Assembly: GCA_903860915.1 (NCBI GenBank)
Contig: CAIOSJ010000025.1
Location: forward strand, 124,001-188,000
Reading direction: 5' to 3'
From: an uncultured Actinomycetes bacterium
GTDB taxonomy: Bacteria; Actinomycetota; Acidimicrobiia; Acidimicrobiales; RAAP-2
DNA: 64,000 nt
In this document: piece after piece, positions 9,527 through 19,280 of the stretch
How the letters are laid out: the number at the start of each line of letters is the position of its first letter
How positions within the stretch are numbered: position 1 is the first letter of the stretch
The notes under the pieces: generated by a model
Databases searched by the model: none
Seen by the model: only the letters and a program-made list of their open reading frames with translations
Told to the model about the DNA's origin: nothing
Made by a program: the position numbers and the translations under genes

Positions 9527-10690
9527 ATGACTACCGACCTCAACCGTGAATCTCAGTTTCGCCCTGACATTCAGGCCCTGCGCGCACTCGCAGTCGGTCT
9601 CGTTGTTGCGTATCACGCCAATATCCCTGGCATTCACGGTGGGTTTTTGGGTGTGGACGTCTTTTTCGTCATTTCTGGTTTCGTAATCACTGGCGTTTTG
9701 CTCGCCGAGCGTGACCGGTCGCAGGGTACGTCGTTGCTGGACTTTTACGCGCGGCGGATTCGCCGCATTCTCCCCGCCGCCACGGTGGTGACGATTGGGA
9801 CAATTTTTGCCACCTACCACTGGCTGGGATTCATCACCGGGCGATCGGTGGCTGAGGACGCCAAGTGGGTCACAATATTTTTTGGGAACTTCCATTTCGC
9901 CGCGATCGGGACTGCCTATCTGACGGCGTCGCAACCGCCCTCCACCCTCCAACAGTTCTGGTCCCTGGCGGTGGAAGAGCAGTTCTATCTGCTCTGGCCC
10001 CTCCTCTTTAGTCTGGTCGTGCTGGTGGCGCGCCGTTACTCCCGAGAGGTTCTCTTGGGTACTCTCGCCCTGATTGCGATCTCGTCGTTCGCCTGGAGCG
10101 TCATTGAGACCAATGGTAATTCGGTCTGGGCCTTTTTCTCCCCGCTGACGCGTGCGTGGGAATTGGCTATCGGCGCCGGTCTCGCGGTCGCGGTGCCCTA
10201 TTTAAAGGGGAAGAATTCCCAACTCGGCCTCGCGCTGTCGAGCGTCGGTCTCGCCGGTATTGCTCTCGCTACGTGGCTCGTCTCGGCGACCACAAAATGG
10301 CCGGGCTCCATGGTGGCCCTGCCGGTTCTCTCGACCGGCCTCGTGATAGCCGGCGGAACCCTGCGACACGGCGCCCAACGGCCATCGTGGTCATCCTGGG
10401 CGCCACTGCAATGGGTGGGGAACATTTCCTATTCTCTCTACCTCGTTCACTGGCCGGTACTCACGATTGCGACCCAGTATTCGCTGACACCACTGCCGTT
10501 ACATTCCGAGCTCCTCCTCGTGTTGGTCTCCTTGGCCCTCGCGGCTGCTCTGCACTACGCCGTTGAAAATCCCTTCCGTCGTGCGCGCTTCCTGCTGACG
10601 CAGCGCTGGGTGACGCTGGCTGTAGGGGTGGCGATGATTGCGCTGAGTTACGGCGTAATTATCTGGCACCAGCACAATCAAGGTTTGTAG
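9527..10690 (+). CDS. Acyltransferase 3 family membrane protein (OafA-like)
   Basis: FRPDIQALRALAVGLVVAYH, GVDVFFVISGFVITG, FWSLAVEEQFYLLWPL, YSLYLVHWPVL. Confidence 0.93.
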   Translation: MTTDLNRESQFRPDIQALRALAVGLVVAYHANIPGIHGGFLGVDVFFVISGFVITGVLLAERDRSQGTSLLDFYARRIRRILPAATVVTIGTIFATYHWLGFITGRSVAEDAKWVTIFFGNFHFAAIGTAYLTASQPPSTLQQFWSLAVEEQFYLLWPLLFSLVVLVARRYSREVLLGTLALIAISSFAWSVIETNGNSVWAFFSPLTRAWELAIGAGLAVAVPYLKGKNSQLGLALSSVGLAGIALATWLVSATTKWPGSMVALPVLSTGLVIAGGTLRHGAQRPSWSSWAPLQWVGNISYSLYLVHWPVLTIATQYSLTPLPLHSELLLVLVSLALAAALHYAVENPFRRARFLLTQRWVTLAVGVAMIALSYGVIIWHQHNQGL

Positions 10691-10744
10691 TAACCCACTG
10701 GGGCTGAGTGCTTACGCGTCAGCACATTCGTCTATCGTTCCAGT

Positions 10745-12166
10745 ATGGCAATCACGAATGAAACGACCCGCGCGCAAACTCTCGGAGAGCTAAAAAACTC
10801 CTCCTGGGTCGACCGACCCATCCGCGAAGAGATGCGTATCAACCTGGAAAACAAGATTGCGAGCGGCCAGCCGCTGACGTCCGCGGTGCTCGGTTACGAA
10901 GACACCGTTCTGCCCCAGATTGAAACGGCCATCTTGGCGGGTCACGACATGATTCTCTTGGGCGAAAGAGGTCAGGCGAAGACGCGCATGATCCGTTCAC
11001 TGGTGGACCTGCTCGACGAGTGGATGCCCATCATTGCCGGCTCCGACGTTCGCGATAACCCCTACTCGCCGATTTCGGCTTTCGGGCGCGACCAGATCGC
11101 CGCACTCGGCGACGACACCCCCATTGACTGGGTGCACCGCTCTTTTCGCTTCGCCGAAAAATTAGCGTCACCCGACACTTCAATGGCGGACCTCATCGGC
11201 GAAGTAGACCCCATTAAGGTCGCGGGGGGCCTCTACTTGGATGATCCGAGGGCGCTGTCCTTCGGTCTCGTGCCTAAGTCCAATCGCGGTATTTTTGCCA
11301 TCAACGAACTCCCCGACTTGTCGGAGCGTATTCAGGTGGGACTTTTGAATGTGCTCGAGGAGCGGGACGTACAAATCCGTGGTCACCTGGTGCGTCTCGA
11401 CTTGGACGTTATCGTGGTCGCCACCGCGAACCCGGAGGACTACACGAATCGCGGGCGCCTCATCACGCCGCTGAAGGACCGCTTTGGTTCCCAAATCCGC
11501 ACGCACTACCCGCTCGACGTGATCACCGAGATTGCGATTATGAAGCAGGAGGCGAAACTCCCGACCTCGCCCGTTCCGATTGTGATTCCCTGGTTTATCG
11601 ACGACATCGTGGCCAGAATCTCCCACGTGGCGCGTGCTTCGCACGTGCTGAATCAAAAATCTGGCGTCTCGGTTCGTCTCTCCATCGCCAACTACGAAAC
11701 CGTTGTGGCCAACGCGCTGCGCCGTACGCTGCGCACCGGGGACGCCGAGGTCGTGCCGCGGCTGAGTGACCTCTCGGCGGTGGTCCAGTCGACTCAAGGA
11801 AAAATCGAGATCGATGCCTTTGACGACGGGGAGAGTGATCAGATCATCGCGGCCCTGGTGGGTCTGGCGGTTCGCCAGTGCTTCACTGAGAACTTTGTTC
11901 TCGAAGAAGCGGGAGACATCGTCGAAGCCTTTACCAACGAGGTCATCGTGCACACCGGTGACGATCTCGCCGTGCAGGATTATCTGACCACACTGGCGAG
12001 TTTGCCGGTCCTCGAAGGTCCGGTCCGCCGCGTCGCGGGTCCGTCGGCGACACCGGGGGAAATGGCCGCGGCTACCGAGTTCATTCTCGAAGGTTTGCAC
12101 TTGACCAAGCGCTTAGCCAAGGACTCGTCGGGTAGCCGAGCGCTGTATCGAACCCGCAAGCGCTAG
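10745..12166 (+). CDS. AAA+ ATPase, magnesium chelatase ChlI-like/MoxR-like
   Basis: LLGERGQAKTRMIRSL Walker A, GIFAINELPDLSERIQVGLLNVLEERDVQIRG, VATANPEDYTNRGRLITPLKDRFG. Confidence 0.9.
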   Translation: MAITNETTRAQTLGELKNSSWVDRPIREEMRINLENKIASGQPLTSAVLGYEDTVLPQIETAILAGHDMILLGERGQAKTRMIRSLVDLLDEWMPIIAGSDVRDNPYSPISAFGRDQIAALGDDTPIDWVHRSFRFAEKLASPDTSMADLIGEVDPIKVAGGLYLDDPRALSFGLVPKSNRGIFAINELPDLSERIQVGLLNVLEERDVQIRGHLVRLDLDVIVVATANPEDYTNRGRLITPLKDRFGSQIRTHYPLDVITEIAIMKQEAKLPTSPVPIVIPWFIDDIVARISHVARASHVLNQKSGVSVRLSIANYETVVANALRRTLRTGDAEVVPRLSDLSAVVQSTQGKIEIDAFDDGESDQIIAALVGLAVRQCFTENFVLEEAGDIVEAFTNEVIVHTGDDLAVQDYLTTLASLPVLEGPVRRVAGPSATPGEMAAATEFILEGLHLTKRLAKDSSGSRALYRTRKR

Positions 12167-14160
12167 TGGGGGCTCGTTACGACTTTCGTCAGTGGGGCGA
12201 GGGTGACGATTTTTCCGACATTGATGCAGACGAGCTCCTTCGTCTGGCCATGGATGAATACCTCGAGACCGGCGACCTGAACGAGGCCATTGACCGACTG
12301 CTGACCGAAGGTTTCACCACGGAGTCCGGGGAAAAAATTGAGGGACTACGCAAACTTCTCGAGGAAACTCGACGGAAGAGGCGAGAGCTCGAACAGGCGG
12401 GAAACCCCGACGGGGAAATGCAGAAGTACCGCGACTGGCTTCGTGAGATTGAGGAACTGGAAAAGACAGACCTCATCGAGTTGCAGCGTGAAGCCGACGA
12501 GTCCGGCGACGAACGCCGAGCCGAGGTCACGCGGGATCTGGTCAGCCAAAAGACCATGCAGCAGGACTTGATGCCCGAGGGGCTGGGGGAGCGCCTCCGT
12601 AGTTTTCAGAATTATGACTTTGTCTCCTCGGAAGCGCGCGAACAGTACGAGCAGCTGATCAGCGAACTTCGTGAGGATGTTCTGAACACCTATTTCGAGG
12701 CCAACAAGGAATTCTTCGCCAATCCGAATCCGGAAGAACTGGCCCGCATGCGATCGATGATGGACGCCCTGTCAACCATGATTGAGCAAGATCGCCGGGA
12801 CGAAGATCTGGACCCCACCTTTGATTCCTTCATGGAGAATTACGGCGACTACTTCCCGGGCGCCGAGACGCTCGAGGACGTGGTTCGGGCCATGGCTGAA
12901 CGCGCCGCCGCGGCGGAGGCGATGTTTAATTCATTGAGTCCCGACCAGCAGCGAGAGTTGCGGGGAATGTTCGACCAGATGATGAGCGACATGGACCTCA
13001 ATTTTTCGATGAGCCGTCTCGTGGACAATCTGCGTTTGGCCACCCCCGACATCGATTGGCAGGGCCAGCCTCGTTTACGTGGTGACGAGCCCGCGTCGTT
13101 TGCCGACGCCCGTCGCGCCGCGGAGCAATTGGCCGAGCTGGGGGACCTCGAAGATTTTCTCGGGAAGATGAACCCCGCCCAGGGGCTCCCGGAAATTGAC
13201 GTGGAAGCAGTGCGTCGGAACCTCGGTCCCGACGCCGCGACCCAAGTGGAAAAACTGCAACGCGCCGTGAAGGGCCTGAGCGATAACGGTCTCGTTGATC
13301 GCGAGGGTCGTCGTCTCGAACTTACGGCTAAGGGCGTGCGACAAATCGGCCAAGCCGCGCTGAAGGATCTCTTTAAAAAATTGAAGGGCTCGGCCACCTT
13401 CGGTTCCCACCGGGAAAATTCCATTGCGCGTGGTGGCGACCGCGAGGAAAGCTCAAAGGCCTGGGAGCCGGGACAGCCTTTCTCCCTTCACCTGCCGCAA
13501 ACGCTGCGTAATGCGGTTTTTCGAAATGGCCCGGGGACGCCCGTGAAGTTAGCAGTCGACGATTTTGTGGTCGAGGAGTACGAGGCCACCAAGAAGTCGG
13601 CCACGGTCTTTGCGATCGACCTGTCGCTATCCATGGCGATGCGAGGCAATCTCATGCCGGCGAAGAAGATGACCTTGGCGCTGACGCAGTTGATTCGATC
13701 CAGGTATCCCCGCGACTTCGTGGCGGTGGTGGGATTTGGCCTCCTAGCGCACGAAATCCGGCTCGAGGATGTTCCCGCTCTCACTATTGACTACAGCTAC
13801 GGGACGAATCTCCAGCACGCCCTGGCGCTGTCGCGTCACTTGATGCGCAGTGAGTCGGGTGATCGGCAAATTGTGGTCGTGACCGATGGTGAGCCGACCT
13901 CACACTTGATGGCCAACGGGGAGCCCTTTTTCCACTATCCACCCGTCATCGAGACCTTGCAAGCGACCATGGCCGAAGTACTTCGCTGCACCAAAGCCGG
14001 AATCACTATCAATACTTTCGCCCTGGATATCGAGCGCACCCAGTTTCCGTTTGTTGAGCAAATCGCTCGTGTGAATGGGGGCCGCGCCTTCTATACCTCG
14101 GTTGATGATTTGGGCAGTTACGTCTTAGATGATTTTGTCCAACACCGCCAGCGTCGCTAA
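12166..14160 (+). CDS. VWA-domain protein, partner of upstream AAA ATPase
   Basis: MIDAS DLSLSMAMRGNL...VVTDGEPT...; GTG start overlaps upstream stop. Confidence 0.88.
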   Translation: MGARYDFRQWGEGDDFSDIDADELLRLAMDEYLETGDLNEAIDRLLTEGFTTESGEKIEGLRKLLEETRRKRRELEQAGNPDGEMQKYRDWLREIEELEKTDLIELQREADESGDERRAEVTRDLVSQKTMQQDLMPEGLGERLRSFQNYDFVSSEAREQYEQLISELREDVLNTYFEANKEFFANPNPEELARMRSMMDALSTMIEQDRRDEDLDPTFDSFMENYGDYFPGAETLEDVVRAMAERAAAAEAMFNSLSPDQQRELRGMFDQMMSDMDLNFSMSRLVDNLRLATPDIDWQGQPRLRGDEPASFADARRAAEQLAELGDLEDFLGKMNPAQGLPEIDVEAVRRNLGPDAATQVEKLQRAVKGLSDNGLVDREGRRLELTAKGVRQIGQAALKDLFKKLKGSATFGSHRENSIARGGDREESSKAWEPGQPFSLHLPQTLRNAVFRNGPGTPVKLAVDDFVVEEYEATKKSATVFAIDLSLSMAMRGNLMPAKKMTLALTQLIRSRYPRDFVAVVGFGLLAHEIRLEDVPALTIDYSYGTNLQHALALSRHLMRSESGDRQIVVVTDGEPTSHLMANGEPFFHYPPVIETLQATMAEVLRCTKAGITINTFALDIERTQFPFVEQIARVNGGRAFYTSVDDLGSYVLDDFVQHRQRR

Positions 14161-14251
14161 TCACTAGCCCCGAGAGGGCGGTAGCAGCGCGGACGGTAAC
14201 TCTTCCTCATTCCATTTGCTTTTTCCCGAGATATCCGGCACAATGACACCG

Positions 14252-14282
14252 TTGTAATTACAAGAGTGGCATAGGGGCCACT
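14252..14282. promoter_or_regulatory. Two abutting palindromes upstream of whiB-family gene: TTGTAATTACAA (14252-14263) and AGTGGC-N6-GCCACT (14265-14282)
   Basis: Read directly; ends 20 bp before start codon at 14302. Confidence 0.5.
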
Positions 14283-14301
14283 TATGTAGGGGGAGGACCC
14301 A

Positions 14302-14577
14302 ATGAACGTGACAGAACTGATGCGCAACGGCGAAGATCGTGGTTGGCAGGCCCGTGCGAACTGCATGGGTGTCGACCCCGACTTGTTCTTCCCAGAACGG
14401 GGAGCTTCAACGCGCGAGGCGAAGGAAGTATGCAAGGGCTGCGTCGTGCGCGACGACTGCTTGGAGTTTGCTCTCGACAATGGTGAGAAGTTCGGTATAT
14501 GGGGTGGCATGAGCGAGCGCGAACGACGTCGTTTGCGTCGAGCACGTGCCCTCGAGCGCCGCGCCACCGCTAGCTAA
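14302..14577 (+). CDS. WhiB family iron-sulfur transcription factor
   Basis: Four Cys (NC..., CKGC, DDC), GIWGG turn, basic C-terminus SERERRRLRRAR. Confidence 0.94.
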   Translation: MNVTELMRNGEDRGWQARANCMGVDPDLFFPERGASTREAKEVCKGCVVRDDCLEFALDNGEKFGIWGGMSERERRRLRRARALERRATAS

Positions 14578-15413
14578 AGCTCAGCGGCTCGGTCTGAAGT
14601 ACTGAGGCGAGATTCAATCGTCGTACTCGTCGTCAGGTCCAGCGCGGCCCACTCGGCGGGGTCGGTGTTGTCGAGAACGAACTGGGGGGTGAGCCCCACG
14701 AGTTCCGAGCGCAGCATGGATCCCCCCGGCGGTAAGAGTTCCCTAACCTGCTGGAAGACCTGCGACGGCCCACAGGCAGCTGGATCGATCAGGTTGCAAC
14801 TCACCTGAGTAAATTCCCCTACGGCAAAGGCCATGGACCGTACGCTCGTTGAACGTAGCGAAGCAACAATGCCTTGGGTGTCGGCCATGCTGACTCCCCG
14901 AAGCCAGATATTCCAAGCCAGCATGACGGGTCGCTGACCGACGGCGCTAAAGCCCCAGCGCGGGTCGGGAGAGAGAGGCCCGAAATCGGGACTCTCCTTG
15001 CCACGAAGCCGCGCGCGCAACTGGGGCAGGGTGGGCGCACCCGGAAGGTCGTCGCCGTAGACAAAGACCCCGACACCGCACTCGTGAGCTAGCCACTGCG
15101 CGGTCTCGTCGCGCAGCGCCACGGCCACCGGCACCAGCGCGGGGTCGAGTGCCACGAAGGGGACCACGTCAATGAGCCCGTAGCGCGGGTGGACGCCATC
15201 GTGGTCGCGTAAATCCCCGTGATCGAGAACGCAGCGAATCAGGTTTCTTAGGTTGCCAATAAGTTCGTGGGGCTGGTCAACGAGTGTGAACACACTGCGG
15301 TGGTGCCACTCGTCGCTGTGCACATCGCGTAACGAGTGGCCACCGGCCGCTTCGTAGGTTCCGAGGGTGTCGCTACTGCGACCTTCGGAGATGTTGATGA
15401 CGCACTCAATCAC
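14574..15413 (-). CDS. ftcD: Glutamate formimidoyltransferase
   Basis: MIECVINISEGR, HRSVFTLVD, HPRYGLIDVVPFVAL, ARLRGKESPDFGPL. Confidence 0.88.
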   Translation of the reverse strand: MIECVINISEGRSSDTLGTYEAAGGHSLRDVHSDEWHHRSVFTLVDQPHELIGNLRNLIRCVLDHGDLRDHDGVHPRYGLIDVVPFVALDPALVPVAVALRDETAQWLAHECGVGVFVYGDDLPGAPTLPQLRARLRGKESPDFGPLSPDPRWGFSAVGQRPVMLAWNIWLRGVSMADTQGIVASLRSTSVRSMAFAVGEFTQVSCNLIDPAACGPSQVFQQVRELLPPGGSMLRSELVGLTPQFVLDNTDPAEWAALDLTTSTTIESRLSTSDRAAEL

Positions 15414-15432
15414 GGTACGTCATCGTAGTGAT

Positions 15433-15681
15433 TTAGCTGGCTCGCAGGTCGAGGAGCCCACGGCGCCGGGCGCGCTGTAGGCGACGACGCTCCCGCTCCG
15501 ACGCTCCGCCCCAGATCCCGTGTTCGATGTGGTTGGCGAGGGCGTACTCGAGGCACTCCTGAGCGACCGGGCAGGTCGCACAGATTTTCTGGGCCTTGAT
15601 AACGCCCGTCCCATCCTGTGGAAAGAATGTTCCCGCCGGGTATTCCCGACACTTTCCTTCGACCATCCACTCTGTGTTCAT
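15433..15681 (-). CDS. WhiB family iron-sulfur transcription factor (second copy)
   Basis: CREYPAGTFFPQDG, ICATCPVAQECLEYAL, GIWGGASERERRRLQRARRR. Confidence 0.94.
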   Translation of the reverse strand: MNTEWMVEGKCREYPAGTFFPQDGTGVIKAQKICATCPVAQECLEYALANHIEHGIWGGASERERRRLQRARRRGLLDLRAS

Positions 15682-15747
15682 TGCCGCCTCCTTCGTGACG
15701 TTAAGGTCACCGTAGGCGCTCGAAAGAACGAAAAGTACGAAAATACC

Positions 15748-15763
15748 TGTGATGCTTTTCACA
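15748..15763. promoter_or_regulatory. CRP/FNR-family operator-like site TGTGATGCTTTTCACA
   Basis: Exact TGTGA-N6-TCACA, 67 bp upstream of whiB-family start at 15681. Confidence 0.78.
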
Positions 15764-15888
15764 AGACTCGTGCTCTTTTTCACAAGCGGTTAGGGACTTT
15801 TGAGTGATACGGCGTCCCGCGGAAAACGCGAGGTCCGTAACGGCGTAGAATGGAGACTCACACGTCCGCGAAAAGCGAGGGAGTCATC

Positions 15889-16167
15889 GTGAGCCAGGTT
15901 CCGACCACTGAAGTTGTCGAAGTACTCGAGCCAGTAGGTCACGTCCAAGTGATCTACCTAGGCCCGGTGTCGCCACACTACGAGTGCCGCATGGTCTTTG
16001 GTGACGAGGAGCAGATTCAGGCTTTCGTGGACCGCGCTGACGCACGCCTACGCCTGATTCCGCCACACGATCCGCAGTTTCGCCGCAACCGCGAGCGCGT
16101 TAATCGTGACGCCGAGCGTGAGAACTTGCTGGTTGAGTGGGTCCTCGGTTACGACGAAGAGAATTAA
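15889..16167 (+). CDS. Hypothetical protein (about 92 aa)
   Basis: Track ATG at 15850 overlaps a TAGAAT -10-like hexamer; GTG at 15889 with gaggga RBS-like sequence preferred. Confidence 0.6.
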   Translation: MSQVPTTEVVEVLEPVGHVQVIYLGPVSPHYECRMVFGDEEQIQAFVDRADARLRLIPPHDPQFRRNRERVNRDAERENLLVEWVLGYDEEN

Positions 16168-17285
16168 GCGAGTGGCGACGAGATAACTCGTTGCCACCAT
16201 TCCTCGGGCTGCGAGAGTTCGTGGTAGCTAGGAAGTCCGTCCACTCGAAACAGGGCCGTTAACGAGCCCAGACCGTGCTCTCTCACGATAGCCGCCGTCC
16301 ACTCCTCGGCCGCGTCCTGATGTTCACCCTGTGTCGAAATACCAAAGAGGGCAGCCGCGGAATCCTCACCACGAGCATCGCTACGTCGGTAGCGACGGTA
16401 GGCCTCGCGAAGTTGCGGTGCGGATCCGACAATCTGTTCGGTAATAGAAAAGGCGACGAAATCCAGCACCGATCGCAGGGCCGCCACCGCAGCGTTGATG
16501 GCGCGAGTAGCGGAGCTGTCCTCCGGCGCGGTGATGCCGTCGAGCAAACCCTCGGGATTACTCATGAGGGCCATGAGGTCCTGGGGGTTGTCGAGGCTGG
16601 TGAGGCGGCCGACGATGTCTCCCTGACTGGCGAGGGCCTCGCGAGAAGCGTCGAGCAACAGAACGCGAAGTGCGTCGCTCACTCCCGGCTGCGTGAGTAG
16701 CTCACTGGCGGCAAATTCCCGTGCGAGGGCGAAAACAAGGGTGGTGTCGAGATCGAGTGACCACTCGCTGGCGAAGGTTTCGACGTTGTCAATATGAACC
16801 AAGCGCTCACGAGTGATTCGCGGCAGGGGCAAAACGGCCAGCGACCACGCGCGTTCTGAAAAGTGTCCCGCCACGCTGCCGAGTCGAAAACCGGTGAAGA
16901 GCGGCCCGATGGCGCCCATGAGTTGGTTCATCATCGATGATGCTTGATCATCGGATACTCCGCTCTCGGCGGGTGCCACGGGGAGCGATGGCTCAATGAG
17001 TGGGCGCCACTGGAGTAGGGCGGCTTCCGTGAGTCCCGTTCTCGTGACGGCGGAAAAATCGTGCGATACCGGAATCGTGAAATCACTCTCTAGGTAGCGC
17101 GCCACGAGCGGAGCGAACTCCTCGAGGCGACTACGGGTAGCGGGGTTGGGGTTAACCGTGGTGGCGTCACCGACCGCGACGTTGTGGGCGAGGGATCGAG
17201 CGGTGTCAAACCAGACGTCGGGACCCTGCTTGCCCAAAATGCCGAAGAGGTCACCGAACATTCCGCCAAAGGGATTGGTACTCAC
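16164..17285 (-). CDS. DUF2342/zinc-dependent metalloprotease-like protein, apparently lacking metal-binding His
   Basis: MNQLMGAIGPLFTGFRLGSVAGHFSERAWS and overall layout as in the actinobacterial hydrolase family; REFAASELL at the expected REAAHH-like site. Confidence 0.6.
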   Translation of the reverse strand: MSTNPFGGMFGDLFGILGKQGPDVWFDTARSLAHNVAVGDATTVNPNPATRSRLEEFAPLVARYLESDFTIPVSHDFSAVTRTGLTEAALLQWRPLIEPSLPVAPAESGVSDDQASSMMNQLMGAIGPLFTGFRLGSVAGHFSERAWSLAVLPLPRITRERLVHIDNVETFASEWSLDLDTTLVFALAREFAASELLTQPGVSDALRVLLLDASREALASQGDIVGRLTSLDNPQDLMALMSNPEGLLDGITAPEDSSATRAINAAVAALRSVLDFVAFSITEQIVGSAPQLREAYRRYRRSDARGEDSAAALFGISTQGEHQDAAEEWTAAIVREHGLGSLTALFRVDGLPSYHELSQPEEWWQRVISSPLA

Positions 17286-17601
17286 TACTTTAATTTAGGG
17301 GGTCGGAGCCTCGGGCTAGACCCGAAGACAGACCAGAACGACGACGAGCGCTGTGAACAGGCCAAGTGGCAGGAGCGACAGACTGTGGCGTGTGAGCGTT
17401 ACCGCGGTAGTGGGTGTTGGCTCGGGACTCTCAATACGGCGAAATTCACTAGGGTGCACCCACTCGCGGGAGTTTCGCGGAGGTGGTCCCAGGCTACCCG
17501 CCGGCCTACGTGGACGGCCTGGCCCGGGGGTGTTCTCAGCGAAACTCACAAACACCAACCATAGAACGTAACGAGTGGCCGCGGGCGTCGCCCTAACATC
17601 A

Positions 17602-18612
17602 ATGGTCGTGGGTAATGACGTAGCACTGGACGTGGGAACAGCAGTCACGCGCCTCGCAGTGCCCGATCGCGGAATCGTCTTCGCCGAGCCGACCATCGTG
17701 GCAATCAATACCCGCACGGGCGCTGTGGTTGACGTGGGTTTTGGGGCTCAACGGGCGGTGGTGGAAAGTCCCGAACACGCCGTCGCCTTTCGCCCCCTCG
17801 CCAAGGGAGCCACCGTTGACTTCGACGTGGCCGCCCGACTGATTCGTGCGATATTTGAGCGGGCCGGTTTTGCGCGCTTCGGGCGACTTCGCGTCGTGAT
17901 GAGCGTGCCAGCACTCGCCACCCCCATTGAGCGTCGGGCGCTACGCCAGGCCACCCTACAAGCCGGGGCTGGGGAGGTTTCGCTGATTGAGACGCCCGTG
18001 GCCGCGGCCATCGGCAACGGAATGCCCATTCACGAACCACAGGCGTCGGCCGTCGTCACACTGGGCGCGGGTTCATCCGAAGTGGCGATAATTTCCCTCG
18101 GGGGCATTGTCACCAGCCGTAGTTTGCGCCTCGGTGGTGCGGACCTCGACGCGGCCATCGCCACAATGCTGCGTCAGCGCTACGGCGTGGTCGTCTCGCT
18201 CGACGTCGCGGCGTCGGTAAAAGAATCGATGGGTTCGGCTCTGGCCTTAACTAATGGCCAGCACGTGGTCGTGCCTGCGCGTACGGTGGGTCAAGGTCGT
18301 CCCGTGACCGTAGAGGTTTTGGCCAGCGAGCTCAACGCTGCCCTCCACGACGTGATGGTGGCGACGGTGCGCATCGTGCAGGAGTGCCTCGGTGACGCCC
18401 CACCGGACCTCGCTCAAGACGTTCTCTTGCACGGTCTCACCTTGTCGGGGGGCCACGCTAAGTTGGCTGATTTTCCAGCCCTACTGGCTCGCGAAACCGG
18501 CGTGGCGGCGCGCGTTGCGCCGGCGGCCGACAGCGTGGTTGTCAAGGGCTTAGAACGCTGTCTCGAGGATATGTCGAGCCTGCACGCTCTCTTTCGCAAC
18601 GCCGAGCGTTAA
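17602..18612 (+). CDS. MreB-like actin-family protein
   Basis: VALDVGTAVTRLAVPDRGIVFAEPTIVAI, VVMSVPALATPIERRALRQA, LIETPVAAAIGNGMP, LSGGHAKLADFPALL. Confidence 0.85.
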   Translation: MVVGNDVALDVGTAVTRLAVPDRGIVFAEPTIVAINTRTGAVVDVGFGAQRAVVESPEHAVAFRPLAKGATVDFDVAARLIRAIFERAGFARFGRLRVVMSVPALATPIERRALRQATLQAGAGEVSLIETPVAAAIGNGMPIHEPQASAVVTLGAGSSEVAIISLGGIVTSRSLRLGGADLDAAIATMLRQRYGVVVSLDVAASVKESMGSALALTNGQHVVVPARTVGQGRPVTVEVLASELNAALHDVMVATVRIVQECLGDAPPDLAQDVLLHGLTLSGGHAKLADFPALLARETGVAARVAPAADSVVVKGLERCLEDMSSLHALFRNAER

Positions 18613-19238
18613 TCGAGCCCGTTGAGCTGCTCGGCGGCCGCGCGGACCTGCCAGTCGCGGTCCTCGAGAGCGCCTTCGAGGGCAGCCTCGACTGCGGGAC
18701 CTTCGAAGTTGGAGAGCGCTACGACGGCTCGCCGGCGTACGGGAGGCTTGTCGCCCAAAGCGGCGATGATCACGTTCTGCGCACGGTCATCTCCAATGGC
18801 CCCGAGAGCTGCGACAGCGCTTTCGCGACAGCGCGCATCCTCGTGCTGGGCGGCAACTTCGATGAGGGTCTCCACGGCACCTCGTTCTTCGTGTTCACCA
18901 CAGGCGAAAATTGCGGCGTCCGCCACGAGAGCGTCAGCGTCTCGAATCGCTATTACTAATTCGGCCGTGAGGACGAGAGAGAGGGCGTTGACTCTCGCGA
19001 GAGACCACGCCGCCTCACGACGTACATCTTCGTGCTCGTCGCGCAGGGCGTCGAGCCACTGTTCATCCGTCCACCATTGATGTACGGCCCCCACGCGCAG
19101 GGCGAGAACCCGCGTTCGAGAATCAGTGTCGCGCAGTAGGGGCTCCACGAGGGCTCGCTGGTCAACTCCGCCAGGGCCGCCAGCCGCCAGTAAATCTCGG
19201 CGGCGAGTATCCGGTAGCGTCTCATTATCTCTTCTCAC
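18609..19238 (-). CDS. HEAT-repeat protein
   Basis: Repeated ~30-aa units: DARCRESAVAALGAIGD, PPVRRRAVVALSNF, RDWQVRAAAEQLNGL. Confidence 0.8.
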   Translation of the reverse strand: MRRDNETLPDTRRRDLLAAGGPGGVDQRALVEPLLRDTDSRTRVLALRVGAVHQWWTDEQWLDALRDEHEDVRREAAWSLARVNALSLVLTAELVIAIRDADALVADAAIFACGEHEERGAVETLIEVAAQHEDARCRESAVAALGAIGDDRAQNVIIAALGDKPPVRRRAVVALSNFEGPAVEAALEGALEDRDWQVRAAAEQLNGLD

Positions 19239-19280
19239 GAACCCATTCCACCATCTCCGGCGCCGGGCCGTACGCCTCGA

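Noticed and set aside
11180-12100. Minus-strand 306-aa ORF
   Set aside because: Shadow of the AAA ATPase gene; no recognisable domain.
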